64,000 nucleotides of DNA from Bacteroidales bacterium (GCA_022653735.1 JALCSU010000004.1:1-64000), one strand, 5' to 3'. Positions 8,542-17,853 are shown, counted from the stretch's first letter. Numbers and translations: made by a program. Notes: generated by a model from the letters alone, not told the origin.

Positions 8542-9866
8542 TATTCTTTACCTTTCCAGTATTTCTCTATGAAGCTCTGCTTGATGCCGGTCTCAGCTTT
8601 GGTGAAATATTTGCCGAAGAGCTCCCATGCTGTGTCCAGCATCTCTTCTATAGAGATGTTGACATCGATGGAGAGCAGCCTGGTAGCATATTCCTTGGCA
8701 TAGGCAAGGCAGCGATGATCGTAGTCTGAAAGGTCGAAACCGTTCTCCAGCTTGGTCTTGGCGTTCTGGGCGTCGGCATAGAGCCGGACGCCGGCATTCA
8801 TGACTTGGCTATGATCCTCGCGCGTCTTCTTGTTCTGGACTCTCTGTTTCAGACGTGACAGGGAGCGGAACGGGTCGATTATGACTTTTCCGGAATCAGC
8901 GTCGGCACGCAAGTACAGCTGGCCTTCGGTGATGTAACCTGTGTTATCAGGAATGGCGTGGGTGATGTCTCCGTCGTTCAGCGTGGTGACGGCAATAATC
9001 GTGATGGAACCGCCGGTTGGCAGCTGTACGGCTTTTTCGTAAATCTTCGCTAAGTCGGAGTACAGAGAGCCTGGCATGGAATCCTTGGAAGGAATCTGAT
9101 CCATGCGGTTCGAAACTATCGATAGAGCGTCGGCGTACAGTGTCATGTCGGTGAGCAGCACCAGCACTTTCTCGTTCTTGTCTACTGCGAAATATTCAGC
9201 GGCGGTCAGAGCCATGTCTGGCACCAGAAGCCTTTCCACCGGAGGGTTCTCGGTCGTGTTGATGAAACATATTATCTTGTCCATCACGCCAGCGTTCTCG
9301 AAAGAGTGTCGGAAGAACAGGTAGTCGTCGTTGGAGAGCCCCATTCCTGCAAGGATGATCTTGTCCACGTCCGCCCTCAGTGCCACGTCCGCCATTACCT
9401 GGTTGTACGGCTGGTCAGGGTCGGCGAAGAACGGGATTTTCTGTCCAGAGACTATGGTGTTGTTCAGGTCGATTCCAGCGATTCCGGTAGGAATCAGCTC
9501 CGATGGCTCGCGTCTCTTGTAAGGATTCACGGAAGGACCTCCGATTTGCCTCTTCTCTCCCTCGATTTCAGGGCCTCCGTCAATAGGGTGGCCGTAGGCG
9601 TCGAAGAACCTGCCTGAGAGCTGTTCGCCGACAGTCAGGGTAGGGGGCTCGCCGAGAAATGTGACTTCAGCGTTGGTCGGAATGCCCTCGGTGCCTGCGA
9701 AAACCTGAAGGGTGACCGAGTCGTTCTTGGTCTTCACGACCTGTCCCAAGCGGTCGCCGACGTAGGCGAGCTCATCGTTTGACGCTCCGCTTGCCTTTAG
9801 CGTCACCGTAGCTTTGGTGATCGCGTCCAGCTTGGTGTATATTCTTTGATATGCTTTATTTGCCAT
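8541..9866 (-). CDS. ntpB: V-type ATPase subunit B (non-catalytic)
   Basis: 441 residues with the beta-barrel, nucleotide-binding-like and helical domains of subunit B, lacking a Walker A P-loop. Recognisable parts are GGPSVNPYKRREPSELIPTG (about 110), GIDLNNTIVSGQKIPFF, LLTDMTLYADALSIVSN and DLAKIYEKA..QLPTGGSITII. It alternates with subunit A in the hexameric head and contributes to the catalytic interfaces. The ntpA stop lies within its first codons (11-base overlap). Confidence 0.95.
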   Translation of the reverse strand: MANKAYQRIYTKLDAITKATVTLKASGASNDELAYVGDRLGQVVKTKNDSVTLQVFAGTEGIPTNAEVTFLGEPPTLTVGEQLSGRFFDAYGHPIDGGPEIEGEKRQIGGPSVNPYKRREPSELIPTGIAGIDLNNTIVSGQKIPFFADPDQPYNQVMADVALRADVDKIILAGMGLSNDDYLFFRHSFENAGVMDKIICFINTTENPPVERLLVPDMALTAAEYFAVDKNEKVLVLLTDMTLYADALSIVSNRMDQIPSKDSMPGSLYSDLAKIYEKAVQLPTGGSITIIAVTTLNDGDITHAIPDNTGYITEGQLYLRADADSGKVIIDPFRSLSRLKQRVQNKKTREDHSQVMNAGVRLYADAQNAKTKLENGFDLSDYDHRCLAYAKEYATRLLSIDVNISIEEMLDTAWELFGKYFTKAETGIKQSFIEKYWKGKE

Positions 9867-11610
9867 TGTCTTCCGCTAGTTTAGAGATTCTGTCTTCATA
9901 TTCCTTGAACTCCTTGCTCTGGAACTTCGTGTAGTTCATCTGGCGAAGGTCGTTGATTAATTCCTTGAAGAAATCGCGGCACTTCTCGAAGTCATCGAAA
10001 TCGAAATCCTTGTCGCAGATGTCCAAAAGCAGGTCAAGCATGAATTTCTGTCTTTCCAGCGGGCAGAGTGCGTCCACCTCGTCGAAGGCATCCTGCTGCA
10101 GGAAAGCGAAGTCGATGAGCTCCGACTTCCAGTAGCTCACGTGATAGCTCACAGGCACGCCGTCATCGCCGAGGATGTTTATCTGCTCGTAAGATTCGCG
10201 GCCTCTGCGGACGATGTTTTTCGCCTCCTGAACCTTGCCCGCCCAGCCTTTTTCCACATGTTCGTCGAGGTAGGCGGCGATTTCAGGATATTCGAGGTAT
10301 TTTGAATAGGAGTCTATCGGGTTCACGGCAGGGTAGCGCTTCTGGTCTGCCCTGTTCTGTTCCAGGCTGTAGAAGCACCTGGCCGCCTTCTGGGTGGATT
10401 CCGTGACAGGTTCCTTGAGATTTCCGCCGGCAGGGGAGACCGTACCTATGAATGTCACGGCTCCTGTCTGCCCATTGTTCAGCACGACCATTCCTGCCCT
10501 GGCGTAGAAGTTTGAAATGATTGACGACAAATCGACAGGGAATGCATCTGCCCCCGGAAGTTCCTCCATTCTGTTGGACATTTCCCTGAGCGCCTGAGCC
10601 CATCTGGAAGTTGAGTCTGCAAGCAGCAAGCATTTCAGCCCCATTGACCTGTAATATTCGCAGATAGTCATTGCGGTGTAGACGGAGGCTTCGCGAGCGG
10701 CTACCGGCATGTTGGAGGTGTTGCAGATGATAGTGGTTCTCTCCATCAGGTGCCTGCCTGTGTGCGGGTCTATGAGCTCAGGGAATTCACTGAATATCTC
10801 GACGACCTCATTGGCTCGCTCTCCGCAGGCAGCCATGACTATCACGTCGGCGTCTCCCTGCTTTGCGATGGCATGCTGGAGCACCGTCTTTCCGCATCCG
10901 AAAGGCCCAGGGATGAATCCCGTGCCGCCTTCCGCTATAGGATTGAACGTGTCTATGCAACGCACGCCTGTCTCCATGATTTTCTGCGGCCTAGGCTTCT
11001 CCCTGTAGGCTTTAATGGCAACCTTTACAGGCCATTTCTGAGTCATGGTGACATTTACGTCATCGCCTTGCTCGTTTGTCAGCACTGCCACGACATTATC
11101 TATGGTGTACTGGCCTTCAGGGACTACGGACTTGACAGTATATTCTCCTTTGAATGTGAACGGCACCATGATTTTGTGAGGCAGCCACCCTTCTTTTACT
11201 TCTCCCAGCCAGTCTGCGGCGACAACTTTGTCGCCCGTGTTGGCGAGCGGGGTGAAATCCCAGAGCTTCTCGTGATCGAGAGGGTCGGTATATTCTCCTC
11301 TCTTCAGGAATACGCCCTCCATTGTCTCCAGATTGTTCTGGAGCCCGTCATACACGCTTGAAAGAAGTCCCGGCCCGAGGGTTGCTTCCAGCATCCTGCC
11401 CTCGAATTCCACGGAATCTCCATTCTTCAGGCCTCTGGTGCTTTCGAAAACCTGCACCGAGGCTCTGTCACCATTCACCTTGATGACCTCTGCCATCAGC
11501 GGAGTGCCGTCGAGAGTGATGTAGCAGAGCTCGTTCTCCGCCACCGGTCCATCCACCTGCACCGTGACGAGGTTTGATACTATGCCTGTTACCTTTCCTG
11601 TTGTCTTCAT
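9856..11610 (-). CDS. ntpA: V-type ATPase subunit A (catalytic)
   Basis: 584 residues. The Walker A loop GPFGCGKT is at about 235-242, preceded by the bulge/non-homologous domain typical of A subunits (GEYTDPLDHEKLWDFTP, GWLPHKIMVP). The catalytic glutamate region is ACGERANEV and the Walker B region LLADSTSRWAQALREMS. It hydrolyses or makes ATP coupled to ion movement through the K ring. The start overlaps the upstream DUF2764 stop by four bases. Confidence 0.96.
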   Translation of the reverse strand: MKTTGKVTGIVSNLVTVQVDGPVAENELCYITLDGTPLMAEVIKVNGDRASVQVFESTRGLKNGDSVEFEGRMLEATLGPGLLSSVYDGLQNNLETMEGVFLKRGEYTDPLDHEKLWDFTPLANTGDKVVAADWLGEVKEGWLPHKIMVPFTFKGEYTVKSVVPEGQYTIDNVVAVLTNEQGDDVNVTMTQKWPVKVAIKAYREKPRPQKIMETGVRCIDTFNPIAEGGTGFIPGPFGCGKTVLQHAIAKQGDADVIVMAACGERANEVVEIFSEFPELIDPHTGRHLMERTTIICNTSNMPVAAREASVYTAMTICEYYRSMGLKCLLLADSTSRWAQALREMSNRMEELPGADAFPVDLSSIISNFYARAGMVVLNNGQTGAVTFIGTVSPAGGNLKEPVTESTQKAARCFYSLEQNRADQKRYPAVNPIDSYSKYLEYPEIAAYLDEHVEKGWAGKVQEAKNIVRRGRESYEQINILGDDGVPVSYHVSYWKSELIDFAFLQQDAFDEVDALCPLERQKFMLDLLLDICDKDFDFDDFEKCRDFFKELINDLRQMNYTKFQSKEFKEYEDRISKLAEDNGK

Positions 11611-12230
11611 ATTCTATTATCTTCTATTTTTCTTGGGTCATATTCTACTCCTTTGAAAGTGCCGCGCACTTCGCTCACTAGCTTTGAGAACATCTGCCTG
11701 CCGGTCTGCTCGTCGAGTGACAGCCACCTGTCGATGATGTGCAACTTCGCGATGAATCCAAGGACGGCATCTATGTCGAAATAGTCGAATGTGGTGATAT
11801 CGGAAATCTTATTCCACATGAGGTCGTCCAACGCCTTCTCTCTGCCCAGCAGATCTGTCTGCGCCAGGGCTGCCTCAAGCTTAGATGCCTCTGTGAACTC
11901 TATTCCTGTTTCCAAGCTGATGGTGTCTTGATTCTCTTTCCTTCCGAATGCCTTGTTCAGAAACCTGGCTTTGCCATTCCTCACCTTCAGGTCGAATGCG
12001 AAATATTCCTTAAGGAATTTGTCTTTGCAGGAGAGCATTTTGCCATAGAATTCCTCATTCAGGTTCTTGTCTTCGTAGCCGCTCAGCAGGGCATCTATTG
12101 CCTTACGATCGGATGCGTCCGCCAAGGCTTTGATTTCTTCGATGTAGCTCGAAAAATTCCTGTCTTGCGGAAACTTCCAATCCTGCGATAGGGCGGGGAG
12201 GCTTGCTATGATGTATTCGTAGTTCTTCAT
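11607..12230 (-). CDS. DUF2764 protein of the V-ATPase operon
   Basis: 207 residues, predicted mostly helical, beginning MKNYEYIIASLPALSQDWKF. The family DUF2764 is found between subunits E and A in Bacteroidota and related V-ATPase operons, exactly as here. Its role is not established. Because no gene for the C (d) subunit is present, it is a plausible functional substitute at the base of the rotor, which is inference from position. It directly abuts ntpE with no spacer. Confidence 0.85.
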   Translation of the reverse strand: MKNYEYIIASLPALSQDWKFPQDRNFSSYIEEIKALADASDRKAIDALLSGYEDKNLNEEFYGKMLSCKDKFLKEYFAFDLKVRNGKARFLNKAFGRKENQDTISLETGIEFTEASKLEAALAQTDLLGREKALDDLMWNKISDITTFDYFDIDAVLGFIAKLHIIDRWLSLDEQTGRQMFSKLVSEVRGTFKGVEYDPRKIEDNRI

Positions 12231-12836
12231 CTATCCGAACAGAAGCTTCTTTGTAGCTGGTTTCAGATACTCTCCGATGAGGCTCTTGAACGTCTCGTCG
12301 GTCAGGCTGATGAAATATGAGCCATCTTTAGGCCCGATGGTGAAGCCTCCGCAGATTTTCTTGGAGAATTGCGCTGTGATGCCTTTGCCGATGGCCTTGG
12401 ACAGTTCCCCTGTGACAAAAGGTTCCAGCTGGGACTTCAGCGATTCAGGCAGCACGACGTTCAGGTCGGCAGATTCCTGGGTGCTGAACTTCTCGGCAAC
12501 GCTTTTTAGAATGCCTTTCACGAAATCAGCGGATGAAAGCACGTCTGAGACTGGTGCGTCGACGATTTTTGCTACGATCAGATTCTCTATGTCCTGCTTC
12601 ACCGTCTGAACGCTTTTCGAGGCTGCCATGGTGACGTCGCTCTGGACGTTGGACTTGTAGTCCTCGGCTTCTTTGCGTGCCTTTTCGATTATGGCCGCAG
12701 CCTCTTTCTTGGCGTTGCTGATTATCATCTCGGCCTGCTCGTTAGCTTTGGCGAGGAGGGCTTCCCCTTCTTCCTTGCCCTTGGACAGGCCCTCATTGTA
12801 GAGTTTGTCCGTAAGTTCCTGAAGTTTATTTCCCAT
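12231..12836 (-). CDS. ntpE: V-type ATPase subunit E (peripheral stalk)
   Basis: 201 residues. A long N-terminal charged helix of alternating Ala/Glu/Lys (GLSKGKEEGEALLAKANEQ, IISNAKKEAAAIIEKARKEA) forms the stalk, followed by a compact C-terminal domain (from about 110) that binds the A3B3 head. It is the first gene of the ATPase operon, about 25 bases after a well-formed Bacteroidota promoter. Confidence 0.9.
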   Translation of the reverse strand: MGNKLQELTDKLYNEGLSKGKEEGEALLAKANEQAEMIISNAKKEAAAIIEKARKEAEDYKSNVQSDVTMAASKSVQTVKQDIENLIVAKIVDAPVSDVLSSADFVKGILKSVAEKFSTQESADLNVVLPESLKSQLEPFVTGELSKAIGKGITAQFSKKICGGFTIGPKDGSYFISLTDETFKSLIGEYLKPATKKLLFG

Positions 12837-12861
12837 TAGAATAGTTTTTTTCGAATTTCAA

Positions 12862-12891
12862 CAAATTTACGCAAAGATATTCAGAAAACAA
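12862..12891 (-). promoter_or_regulatory. Promoter of the V-ATPase operon
   Basis: On the minus strand: TTG (12891-12889), 19 bases, TAAATTTG (12869-12862). This fits the Bacteroidota promoter and would give a short leader before the ntpE ATG at 12836. Confidence 0.75.
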
Positions 12892-12939
12892 TGTTTCTGG
12901 ATTGGTCATATGCCAAAGAATATGTAATCTCATGCAACG

Positions 12940-12970
12940 AAAAAAGCCTGTGCTTGGAAACACAGGCTTT
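12940..12970 (-). terminator. Rho-independent terminator of the sugar cluster
   Basis: AAAGCCTGTG (12943-12952) pairs perfectly with CACAGGCTTT (12961-12970) around an 8-base loop. Read on the minus strand it is followed by a T run. It separates the upstream isomerase gene (ending 12995) from the ATPase promoter. Confidence 0.9.
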
Positions 12971-12994
12971 CATAAATATCTTTAAGCGTCGGGA

Positions 12995-13894
12995 TTACTT
13001 TGAATATGTCTCCTTGACGAAAGATGCGTTCAAGAGATAATCGGCGCATTTCTTCATGCCGTTTCTCCAGTTGCCGTCGGTGAAGGCTTCCAGCTCAACG
13101 ATGAAGTTCTGCATTCCAGCGGTCTCAGCGTTATTGAATATGGCGTCGAAGCCAACCATTCCGCTCTCGCCAAGCTCGAAGTGATCCTTGATGTGGAGCA
13201 TCTTGAAGCGGCCAGGATATTTCCTGAACAGCTCGACAGGATAAGCCTGTCCCATAACAGCCCAGTATACGTCCATCTCGAAGAATACGTACTGAGGGTC
13301 TGTGTTCTCGAGCATGTAAGTGTAAACGACCTGGTCCTCTACCTTCTTGAACTCGTGAGAATGGTTGTGATAGCCGAAGGAAATGCCGTTCTCTGCGCAT
13401 TTCTTGCCGATGGCGTTGAAGTAGTCGCAGTATGTCTTCAGATCCTTCAGGTTGTCAGGGACAGGGAAGTAAGGCGTAACGATGTATTTGCATCCTGCAG
13501 CCTTGTGGTCTGCGATAGCCTTGTCCCACCATTTCATGGCTTCAGTGAAGTCACCGCTCTTAAGCTCTTCAGGAGAAAGAGGGTGCCCAATGTGGGTAGA
13601 CATTGATTTCAGCCCGACGGATTCCAGCTTAGCCTTGTAGTCTTCCGGCTTCTGGCCGTAAAGGGTTCCTTCCTTGTCGTTGTAGCCGGCTGCCTCCACG
13701 TAGGTGTAGCCCATTCCAGCAAGTTCCTTGATCACGGTGTCGAAGCCTTCGTCTCTGATAGCGTCCCTGACGCTGTAGAGCTGGACTCCGATTTCTTTCT
13801 TAGGAGCTGCCTGTGCCTGGCTCTCCTGCTTAGGAGCGCAGGAAGGCAGAGCCAATAGAACGCATGACAATGCTAATAGTAAAGACTTTTTCAT
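12995..13894 (-). CDS. Sugar isomerase/epimerase-like TIM-barrel lipoprotein
   Basis: 299 residues. The lipoprotein signal peptide has lipobox LPSC (Cys about 19), followed by an AP-endonuclease-2/xylose-isomerase-like TIM barrel (IGVQLYSVRDAI, GYTYVEAAGY, YVVTPYF-like strand, FGYHNHSHEFK, FFEMDVYWAV, MLHIKDH, IVELEAF). His and Glu/Asp at strand ends (HNHSHEF, EMDVYW, HIKDH, VELE) are the usual metal ligands. The exact reaction is unknown. The gene is four bases after the DUF1080 gene, in a set typical of 3-keto-sugar metabolism. As a lipoprotein it should act on the periplasmic side or at the cell surface. Confidence 0.85.
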   Translation of the reverse strand: MKKSLLLALSCVLLALPSCAPKQESQAQAAPKKEIGVQLYSVRDAIRDEGFDTVIKELAGMGYTYVEAAGYNDKEGTLYGQKPEDYKAKLESVGLKSMSTHIGHPLSPEELKSGDFTEAMKWWDKAIADHKAAGCKYIVTPYFPVPDNLKDLKTYCDYFNAIGKKCAENGISFGYHNHSHEFKKVEDQVVYTYMLENTDPQYVFFEMDVYWAVMGQAYPVELFRKYPGRFKMLHIKDHFELGESGMVGFDAIFNNAETAGMQNFIVELEAFTDGNWRNGMKKCADYLLNASFVKETYSK

Positions 13895-13898
13895 GGCG

Positions 13899-14828
13899 TT
13901 ATTTCAATTCTTTAACTCTGATGTTCCTGTACCATACATCATTTCCATGGTCTTGGATGCCGATGTAGCCTTCATGATTCTCGCCACCGCAGTTGTTCAG
14001 CAGTTCGAATGCGAGAGGCCAAGCCTTCTCGGAGAATTTGGAAGCCTGCAGCATGTCGGTCCACTGCTGGGTCCACAGATGATATTCGAGAACTTTCTCG
14101 TCGTTCTGGTAATGAACCACTGTTCCCTGGTAAACGAGGATTTTCGCCTTGTTCCATTCGCCGAAAGGTTTCTGGTTCTGAGGCACGGCAGGAATCATGT
14201 CGTACAGAGATGCGCTCTGACGGTTGCCATCTTTTCCAAGCTTTGCATCAGGATGGTTGGCGTTATCGAGAACCTGATATTCAGGAGCAGAGATGTAGAT
14301 AGGCTCCCAGCGAAGGTTGCCGTCCTTGTCTTTTGTCTCGATTTCCTGAGCGAGGTAGAATATTCCTGAATTGCCTCCCTCGGATATCTTCCACTCAAGA
14401 TCCAGCTCGAAATCCTTGAACTTGTGAGCGAAAATCAGGTCACCGCCTTCTGCAGTCTGACCTTCGCCAGTGTTGCTTCCGGATAATTTGATTGTCCCGT
14501 CTTCAACAGTCCATCTGGCGGTCACTGTGTCGCGGCCATAAGTACGCCATCCGGCTAAGTCCTTGCCATTGAATATCGTGTAATATCCGTCTGCGTCCTG
14601 AGGGACGGAGGCTAAATCAACCTGAGGCTTGCTGACTGCGATGTATGCAGGAGCTCCCTCGTTGTTGACTTCCTGGGTCGTTTCCTCAGTGGAAAGATAT
14701 TTTATTTCCATTGGCGCAGGCTCTGCTTCCGTGGGAGCAGCTTCCTTCGCTTTCTTGCCGCTGTTCTTGCAAGAAGCAAGTGACAGAATCATGGCAGCGC
14801 TAGCTGCGATATATACAATCTTTTTCAT
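13899..14828 (-). CDS. DUF1080 lipoprotein (3-keto-glycoside hydrolase-like)
   Basis: 309 residues. The signal peptide ends at LASC (Cys about 20). The DUF1080 concanavalin-like fold runs from GYYTIFNGKDLAGWRTYG (about 80) through DLEWKISEGGNSGIFYL to the last strands GYIGIQDHGNDVWYRNIRVKEL. Members of this family cleave 3-keto-glycosides formed by a prior sugar oxidation. The neighbouring Gfo/Idh/MocA oxidoreductase (29 bases upstream) could supply such 3-keto sugars. The call is good at family level and inferential for substrate. Confidence 0.88.
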   Translation of the reverse strand: MKKIVYIAASAAMILSLASCKNSGKKAKEAAPTEAEPAPMEIKYLSTEETTQEVNNEGAPAYIAVSKPQVDLASVPQDADGYYTIFNGKDLAGWRTYGRDTVTARWTVEDGTIKLSGSNTGEGQTAEGGDLIFAHKFKDFELDLEWKISEGGNSGIFYLAQEIETKDKDGNLRWEPIYISAPEYQVLDNANHPDAKLGKDGNRQSASLYDMIPAVPQNQKPFGEWNKAKILVYQGTVVHYQNDEKVLEYHLWTQQWTDMLQASKFSEKAWPLAFELLNNCGGENHEGYIGIQDHGNDVWYRNIRVKELK

Positions 14829-14856
14829 ACTATTAATATATTATATTCATTAAAGA

Positions 14857-16356
14857 TTAGACATCAGTAGGCATTGCTGGAAGAGAATAGCCATTCTGAT
14901 ATTCCCTCTTCAGCAAGTGAGCAGCGAACTCTCTTGCATTCACAGGGTCGGTGTATTTGTTCTGGAATGTCGGGTGACCGTCATGGATGGAGAATCCGTC
15001 TTTCTCAAGAATCTTGATGGTGGCGTCGGCAGGAATATTCGTGAATTCCATCTTCTCGCTATCATAGTCAAGAACCTGATTCAGAGTTTGAAGCCTAACG
15101 GCGGCTACACCTACATCAACCATTTCTACGAATGGGCCTGACTCGCTGAAGTCTGAGTTGCTAGGAATTCTGGAATCTGGGTCTTCCTTGCATGCGCGGA
15201 TCCAGTCCTGCTGGTGAGAGAGCGTGACTTCCCTCAGGATGTGAGGAACTTCAGGGTTCCTTCCTGAAACGAGGATAGGGTCTGTTCCGTAGGTGCCGAC
15301 AACCATGATGTCCTTCGTGCCGTAGAATATGCTGCAGCCACCGCTGATGTTAAGATTGAATCCGGCAGGGAGTCCTTCAGGCCTCTCTGGCATGAAGCCA
15401 CCATCGTACCAGCGTACTTCAACCTCTGGGAGAGACATCTTAGGCATGTTGTCCCTTGCGTTTACGGTGAATTTAATCTTTTCCGCGCTAGGGCAGCAGT
15501 CGGTAAGCAGGGAAGTAGAGCAAGCCTCCACGTGTGCCGGTGCTCCAAGATTCAATCCCTTATAAGGAACGTGCATGATGTGGCAGGCCATGTCGCCGAG
15601 GGCTCCGGTTCCGAAATCCCACCAGCCACGGAAGTTCCAAGGCGTGTAGATGGAGTTGTATGGCCTCATAGGAGCAGGGCCGATGAAGCTTTCCCAGTTG
15701 AGAGTAGAAGGAATATCTTCCACTTTCTCTGGTCTTTCAAGTCCCTGTGGCCAGATAGGACGGTCGGTGAAGCAGTCTACTCTCCTCACGTCGCCGATCT
15801 CGCCATTCCAGAGCCACTCCAGAGCTTTTCTAGTGCCCTTGCTGGAAGCACCCTGGTTACCCATCTGCGTAGCTACGCGCATTTTCTTCGCCAGCTTGGT
15901 GAGAAGCCTTGCCTCGTAAACAGTGAGGGTCATTGGTTTCTCTACATAGACATGCTTTCCTGCTGCGAGAGCTGCAGCAGCGATTACTGCGTGGGTGTGG
16001 TCAGCCGTAGCAACCATGACTGCGTCAGCTTGGTTCAACAGTTCATCGAACATCACGCGGTAGTCGTTGTATTTCTTGGCCTGCGGATATTTCTTGAAAA
16101 TATGATCTGCATATTTCCAGTCAACGTCGCAGAGTCCTATGAAATTCTCGGTTTCCATCTCGGCGAGGTCAGCGGCTCCGCGGCCTCCGATGCCGACACC
16201 TAGGATGTTTAGCTTATCGCTAGGAGCTAGCTTCTTTTTCTTGTCTTTCTTTGGAGTTTTTTCTCCAGCGATGATGATGTTCGGTGCCATAGCTAGACCT
16301 ACGGCTGCAGCAGTCCCTGTTTTCAGGAATGCTCGTCTAGAAATTTCTTTGCTCAT
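14857..16356 (-). CDS. Gfo/Idh/MocA-family oxidoreductase, Tat-exported
   Basis: 499 residues. The N-terminus ISRRAFLKTGTAAAVGLAMA is a twin-arginine signal, so the protein is exported folded with its cofactor. The NAD(P)-binding Rossmann domain follows (LNILGVGIGGRGAADLAEM, about 50-68), then the family signature EKPMTLTVYEA at about 145 and a C-terminal substrate domain. Exported members with bound NAD often oxidise glycosides at C3. It is the first gene of the three-gene cluster with DUF1080 and an isomerase-like protein, supporting a keto-sugar route. Confidence 0.88.
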   Translation of the reverse strand: MSKEISRRAFLKTGTAAAVGLAMAPNIIIAGEKTPKKDKKKKLAPSDKLNILGVGIGGRGAADLAEMETENFIGLCDVDWKYADHIFKKYPQAKKYNDYRVMFDELLNQADAVMVATADHTHAVIAAAALAAGKHVYVEKPMTLTVYEARLLTKLAKKMRVATQMGNQGASSKGTRKALEWLWNGEIGDVRRVDCFTDRPIWPQGLERPEKVEDIPSTLNWESFIGPAPMRPYNSIYTPWNFRGWWDFGTGALGDMACHIMHVPYKGLNLGAPAHVEACSTSLLTDCCPSAEKIKFTVNARDNMPKMSLPEVEVRWYDGGFMPERPEGLPAGFNLNISGGCSIFYGTKDIMVVGTYGTDPILVSGRNPEVPHILREVTLSHQQDWIRACKEDPDSRIPSNSDFSESGPFVEMVDVGVAAVRLQTLNQVLDYDSEKMEFTNIPADATIKILEKDGFSIHDGHPTFQNKYTDPVNAREFAAHLLKREYQNGYSLPAMPTDV

Positions 16357-16392
16357 ATATAAAAGTTATTAGTGAAGTTTCTTAATCGTCGA

Positions 16393-16815
16393 TTAGAGCT
16401 CTTCAAATTTAACGTTAGTGAAGTCTTTGCCTTCTTGTTGCTGCGGCTCATCGGATGGCTGCTCGCCTGTCTCTTCAGTCTTTTGAGCCTGGGGAGCATC
16501 CTCCTCCGTATCTTTCAGAAGGTTCTTCTTCATGTAATCTACAGCCTGTGCCAGGCCTTCCTGAAATTTAGCGAAATCTTCCTTGTACAGGAAAATTTTG
16601 TGCTTGTCGTAAGTGAAACTGCCATCCTGTTCCTGTCTGCGTTTGCTTTCAGTGATGGTAAGGTAGTAATCATTATTGCCCTTGGTGGTTTTGACATCGA
16701 AGAAGTAAGTCCGCTTTCCAGCTCGCACTGGAATCGAAAAAACGTCCTCGGAATTGCGGTCAGCGTAATTCGGCCGCTCTTGATCGTCTTTAAACATATT
16801 GCGCTGAGTTTTCAT
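16393..16815 (-). CDS. DUF3276 PUR-alpha-like nucleic-acid-binding protein
   Basis: 140 residues. The core DVFSIPVRAGKRTYFFDVKTT ... DYYLTITESKRR ... DKHKIFLYKEDFAKFQEGL (about 25-90) is one PUR repeat as in the Bacteroidota DUF3276 family, followed by an acidic Gln/Glu-rich tail. Bacterial PUR-alpha homologues form dimers that bind single-stranded nucleic acid. The role in this cell is unknown. The gene is divergent from nusB, with a -7 box only eight bases ahead of its ATG. Confidence 0.88.
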   Translation of the reverse strand: MKTQRNMFKDDQERPNYADRNSEDVFSIPVRAGKRTYFFDVKTTKGNNDYYLTITESKRRQEQDGSFTYDKHKIFLYKEDFAKFQEGLAQAVDYMKKNLLKDTEEDAPQAQKTEETGEQPSDEPQQQEGKDFTNVKFEEL

Positions 16816-16823
16816 TTAGCAAA

Positions 16824-16862
16824 CAAATTTAATAAAAATCTAAAAATAGTATGTTATATTTG
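16824..16862. promoter_or_regulatory. Divergent -7 boxes for DUF3276 gene and nusB
   Basis: TAAATTTG on the minus strand (16831-16824) precedes the DUF3276 ATG, and TATATTTG on the plus strand (16855-16862) lies 19 bases before the nusB ATG. No convincing -33 element is seen for either. Confidence 0.55.
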
Positions 16863-16881
16863 CGTAAAATTTATTAAGAAT

Positions 16882-17853
16882 ATGCTTAACCGGCGCATTT
16901 TGCGAATAAAGGCTTTCAAGGTGCTGTACAGCTATGCCGAGGACCAGTCCATGACGCTTGAAGAAGCGGAAAGCCAGCTAAAAGAATCTCTGGAAGCAAC
17001 TAGAAATCTATATCTTTTCATGCTCGACCTTATTCCAGCCCTGACCGAAGAAGCCAGGAGAAGGATCAAGGAGACTTCTGCCAAGTTCAATCCTACCGAG
17101 GAAGAGAAGCATCCGAACATGAAATTCGCCGAGAACCAGGTCGCCCCTCTGCTCTCGGAGGACCCTGATTTTCAGAAGATCATCTCAAAAAGGGGCCTTT
17201 CATGGGAGCAGCATGATGCCTTCCTGAGGAGGCTTTATGACACTGTCAGGACAAGGGAATATTTCAATGAGTATATGAATGCTCCGGAGAGGTCTTTGAA
17301 AGAAGACGCTGCCCTGTTCAGGAGAATCTTCGAAGAGGAACTTGTAGACGACGAGGAACTAGAGAGAATCCTTGAAGACATGTCCCTGTGGTGGAATGAC
17401 GATCTTGCATATTCATTAACTTGGTGCTGCAACACCATGAAAGATTTTGCCGCTGGCAAGAGATGGACTCTGCCGGAGCTTTACAAGAGCGACATGGTGA
17501 GGGCCGGCCATGGCAACCCCAAGCAGAAGGTGGACAGCGATAAAGATTTCGTTTTCAAGCTGCTACGCACGTCCTATGTCAATTACGGCAAATACCTCAA
17601 GCGCATAGCGGAGATGGTGCCTGACTGGGATGATAACCGCCTCTTCGTCACCGACATAGAGCTCATCGTGATGGGCATCTCTGAGGCAAAGGCTTTTCCA
17701 GACATGCCTCTGCGCGTGACCATAAATGAATATGTCGAAATCTCCAAGTTCTACAGCACCCCGAAGAGCCGCCAGTTCGTGAACGGACTTCTGGACAAGC
17801 TCATCAAGAAGCTCATTGAGGAAGGGGAGATAGTGAAAACCGTCGAAAATTGA
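16882..17853 (+). CDS. nusB: Transcription antitermination factor NusB
   Basis: 323 residues from ATG at 16882 (MLNRRILRIKAFKVLYSYA). A longer open frame extends upstream to 16372 but crosses the DUF3276 gene and its promoter. The first block (ILRIKAFKVLYSYAEDQSMTLEEAE) and the C-terminal NusB fold (KDFVFKLLRTSYVNYGKYL, LFVTDIELIVMGISEAKAFP, VTINEYVEISKFYSTPKSRQFVNGLLDKL) are typical. Bacteroidota NusB proteins carry a roughly 150-residue insertion, as here. NusB with NusE binds boxA in rRNA leader transcripts. Confidence 0.92.
   Translation: MLNRRILRIKAFKVLYSYAEDQSMTLEEAESQLKESLEATRNLYLFMLDLIPALTEEARRRIKETSAKFNPTEEEKHPNMKFAENQVAPLLSEDPDFQKIISKRGLSWEQHDAFLRRLYDTVRTREYFNEYMNAPERSLKEDAALFRRIFEEELVDDEELERILEDMSLWWNDDLAYSLTWCCNTMKDFAAGKRWTLPELYKSDMVRAGHGNPKQKVDSDKDFVFKLLRTSYVNYGKYLKRIAEMVPDWDDNRLFVTDIELIVMGISEAKAFPDMPLRVTINEYVEISKFYSTPKSRQFVNGLLDKLIKKLIEEGEIVKTVEN

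Noticed and set aside
16372..16881. N-terminal extension of NusB to 16372
   Set aside because: It would cross the DUF3276 gene on the other strand and the nusB promoter. NusB homology starts at 16882.
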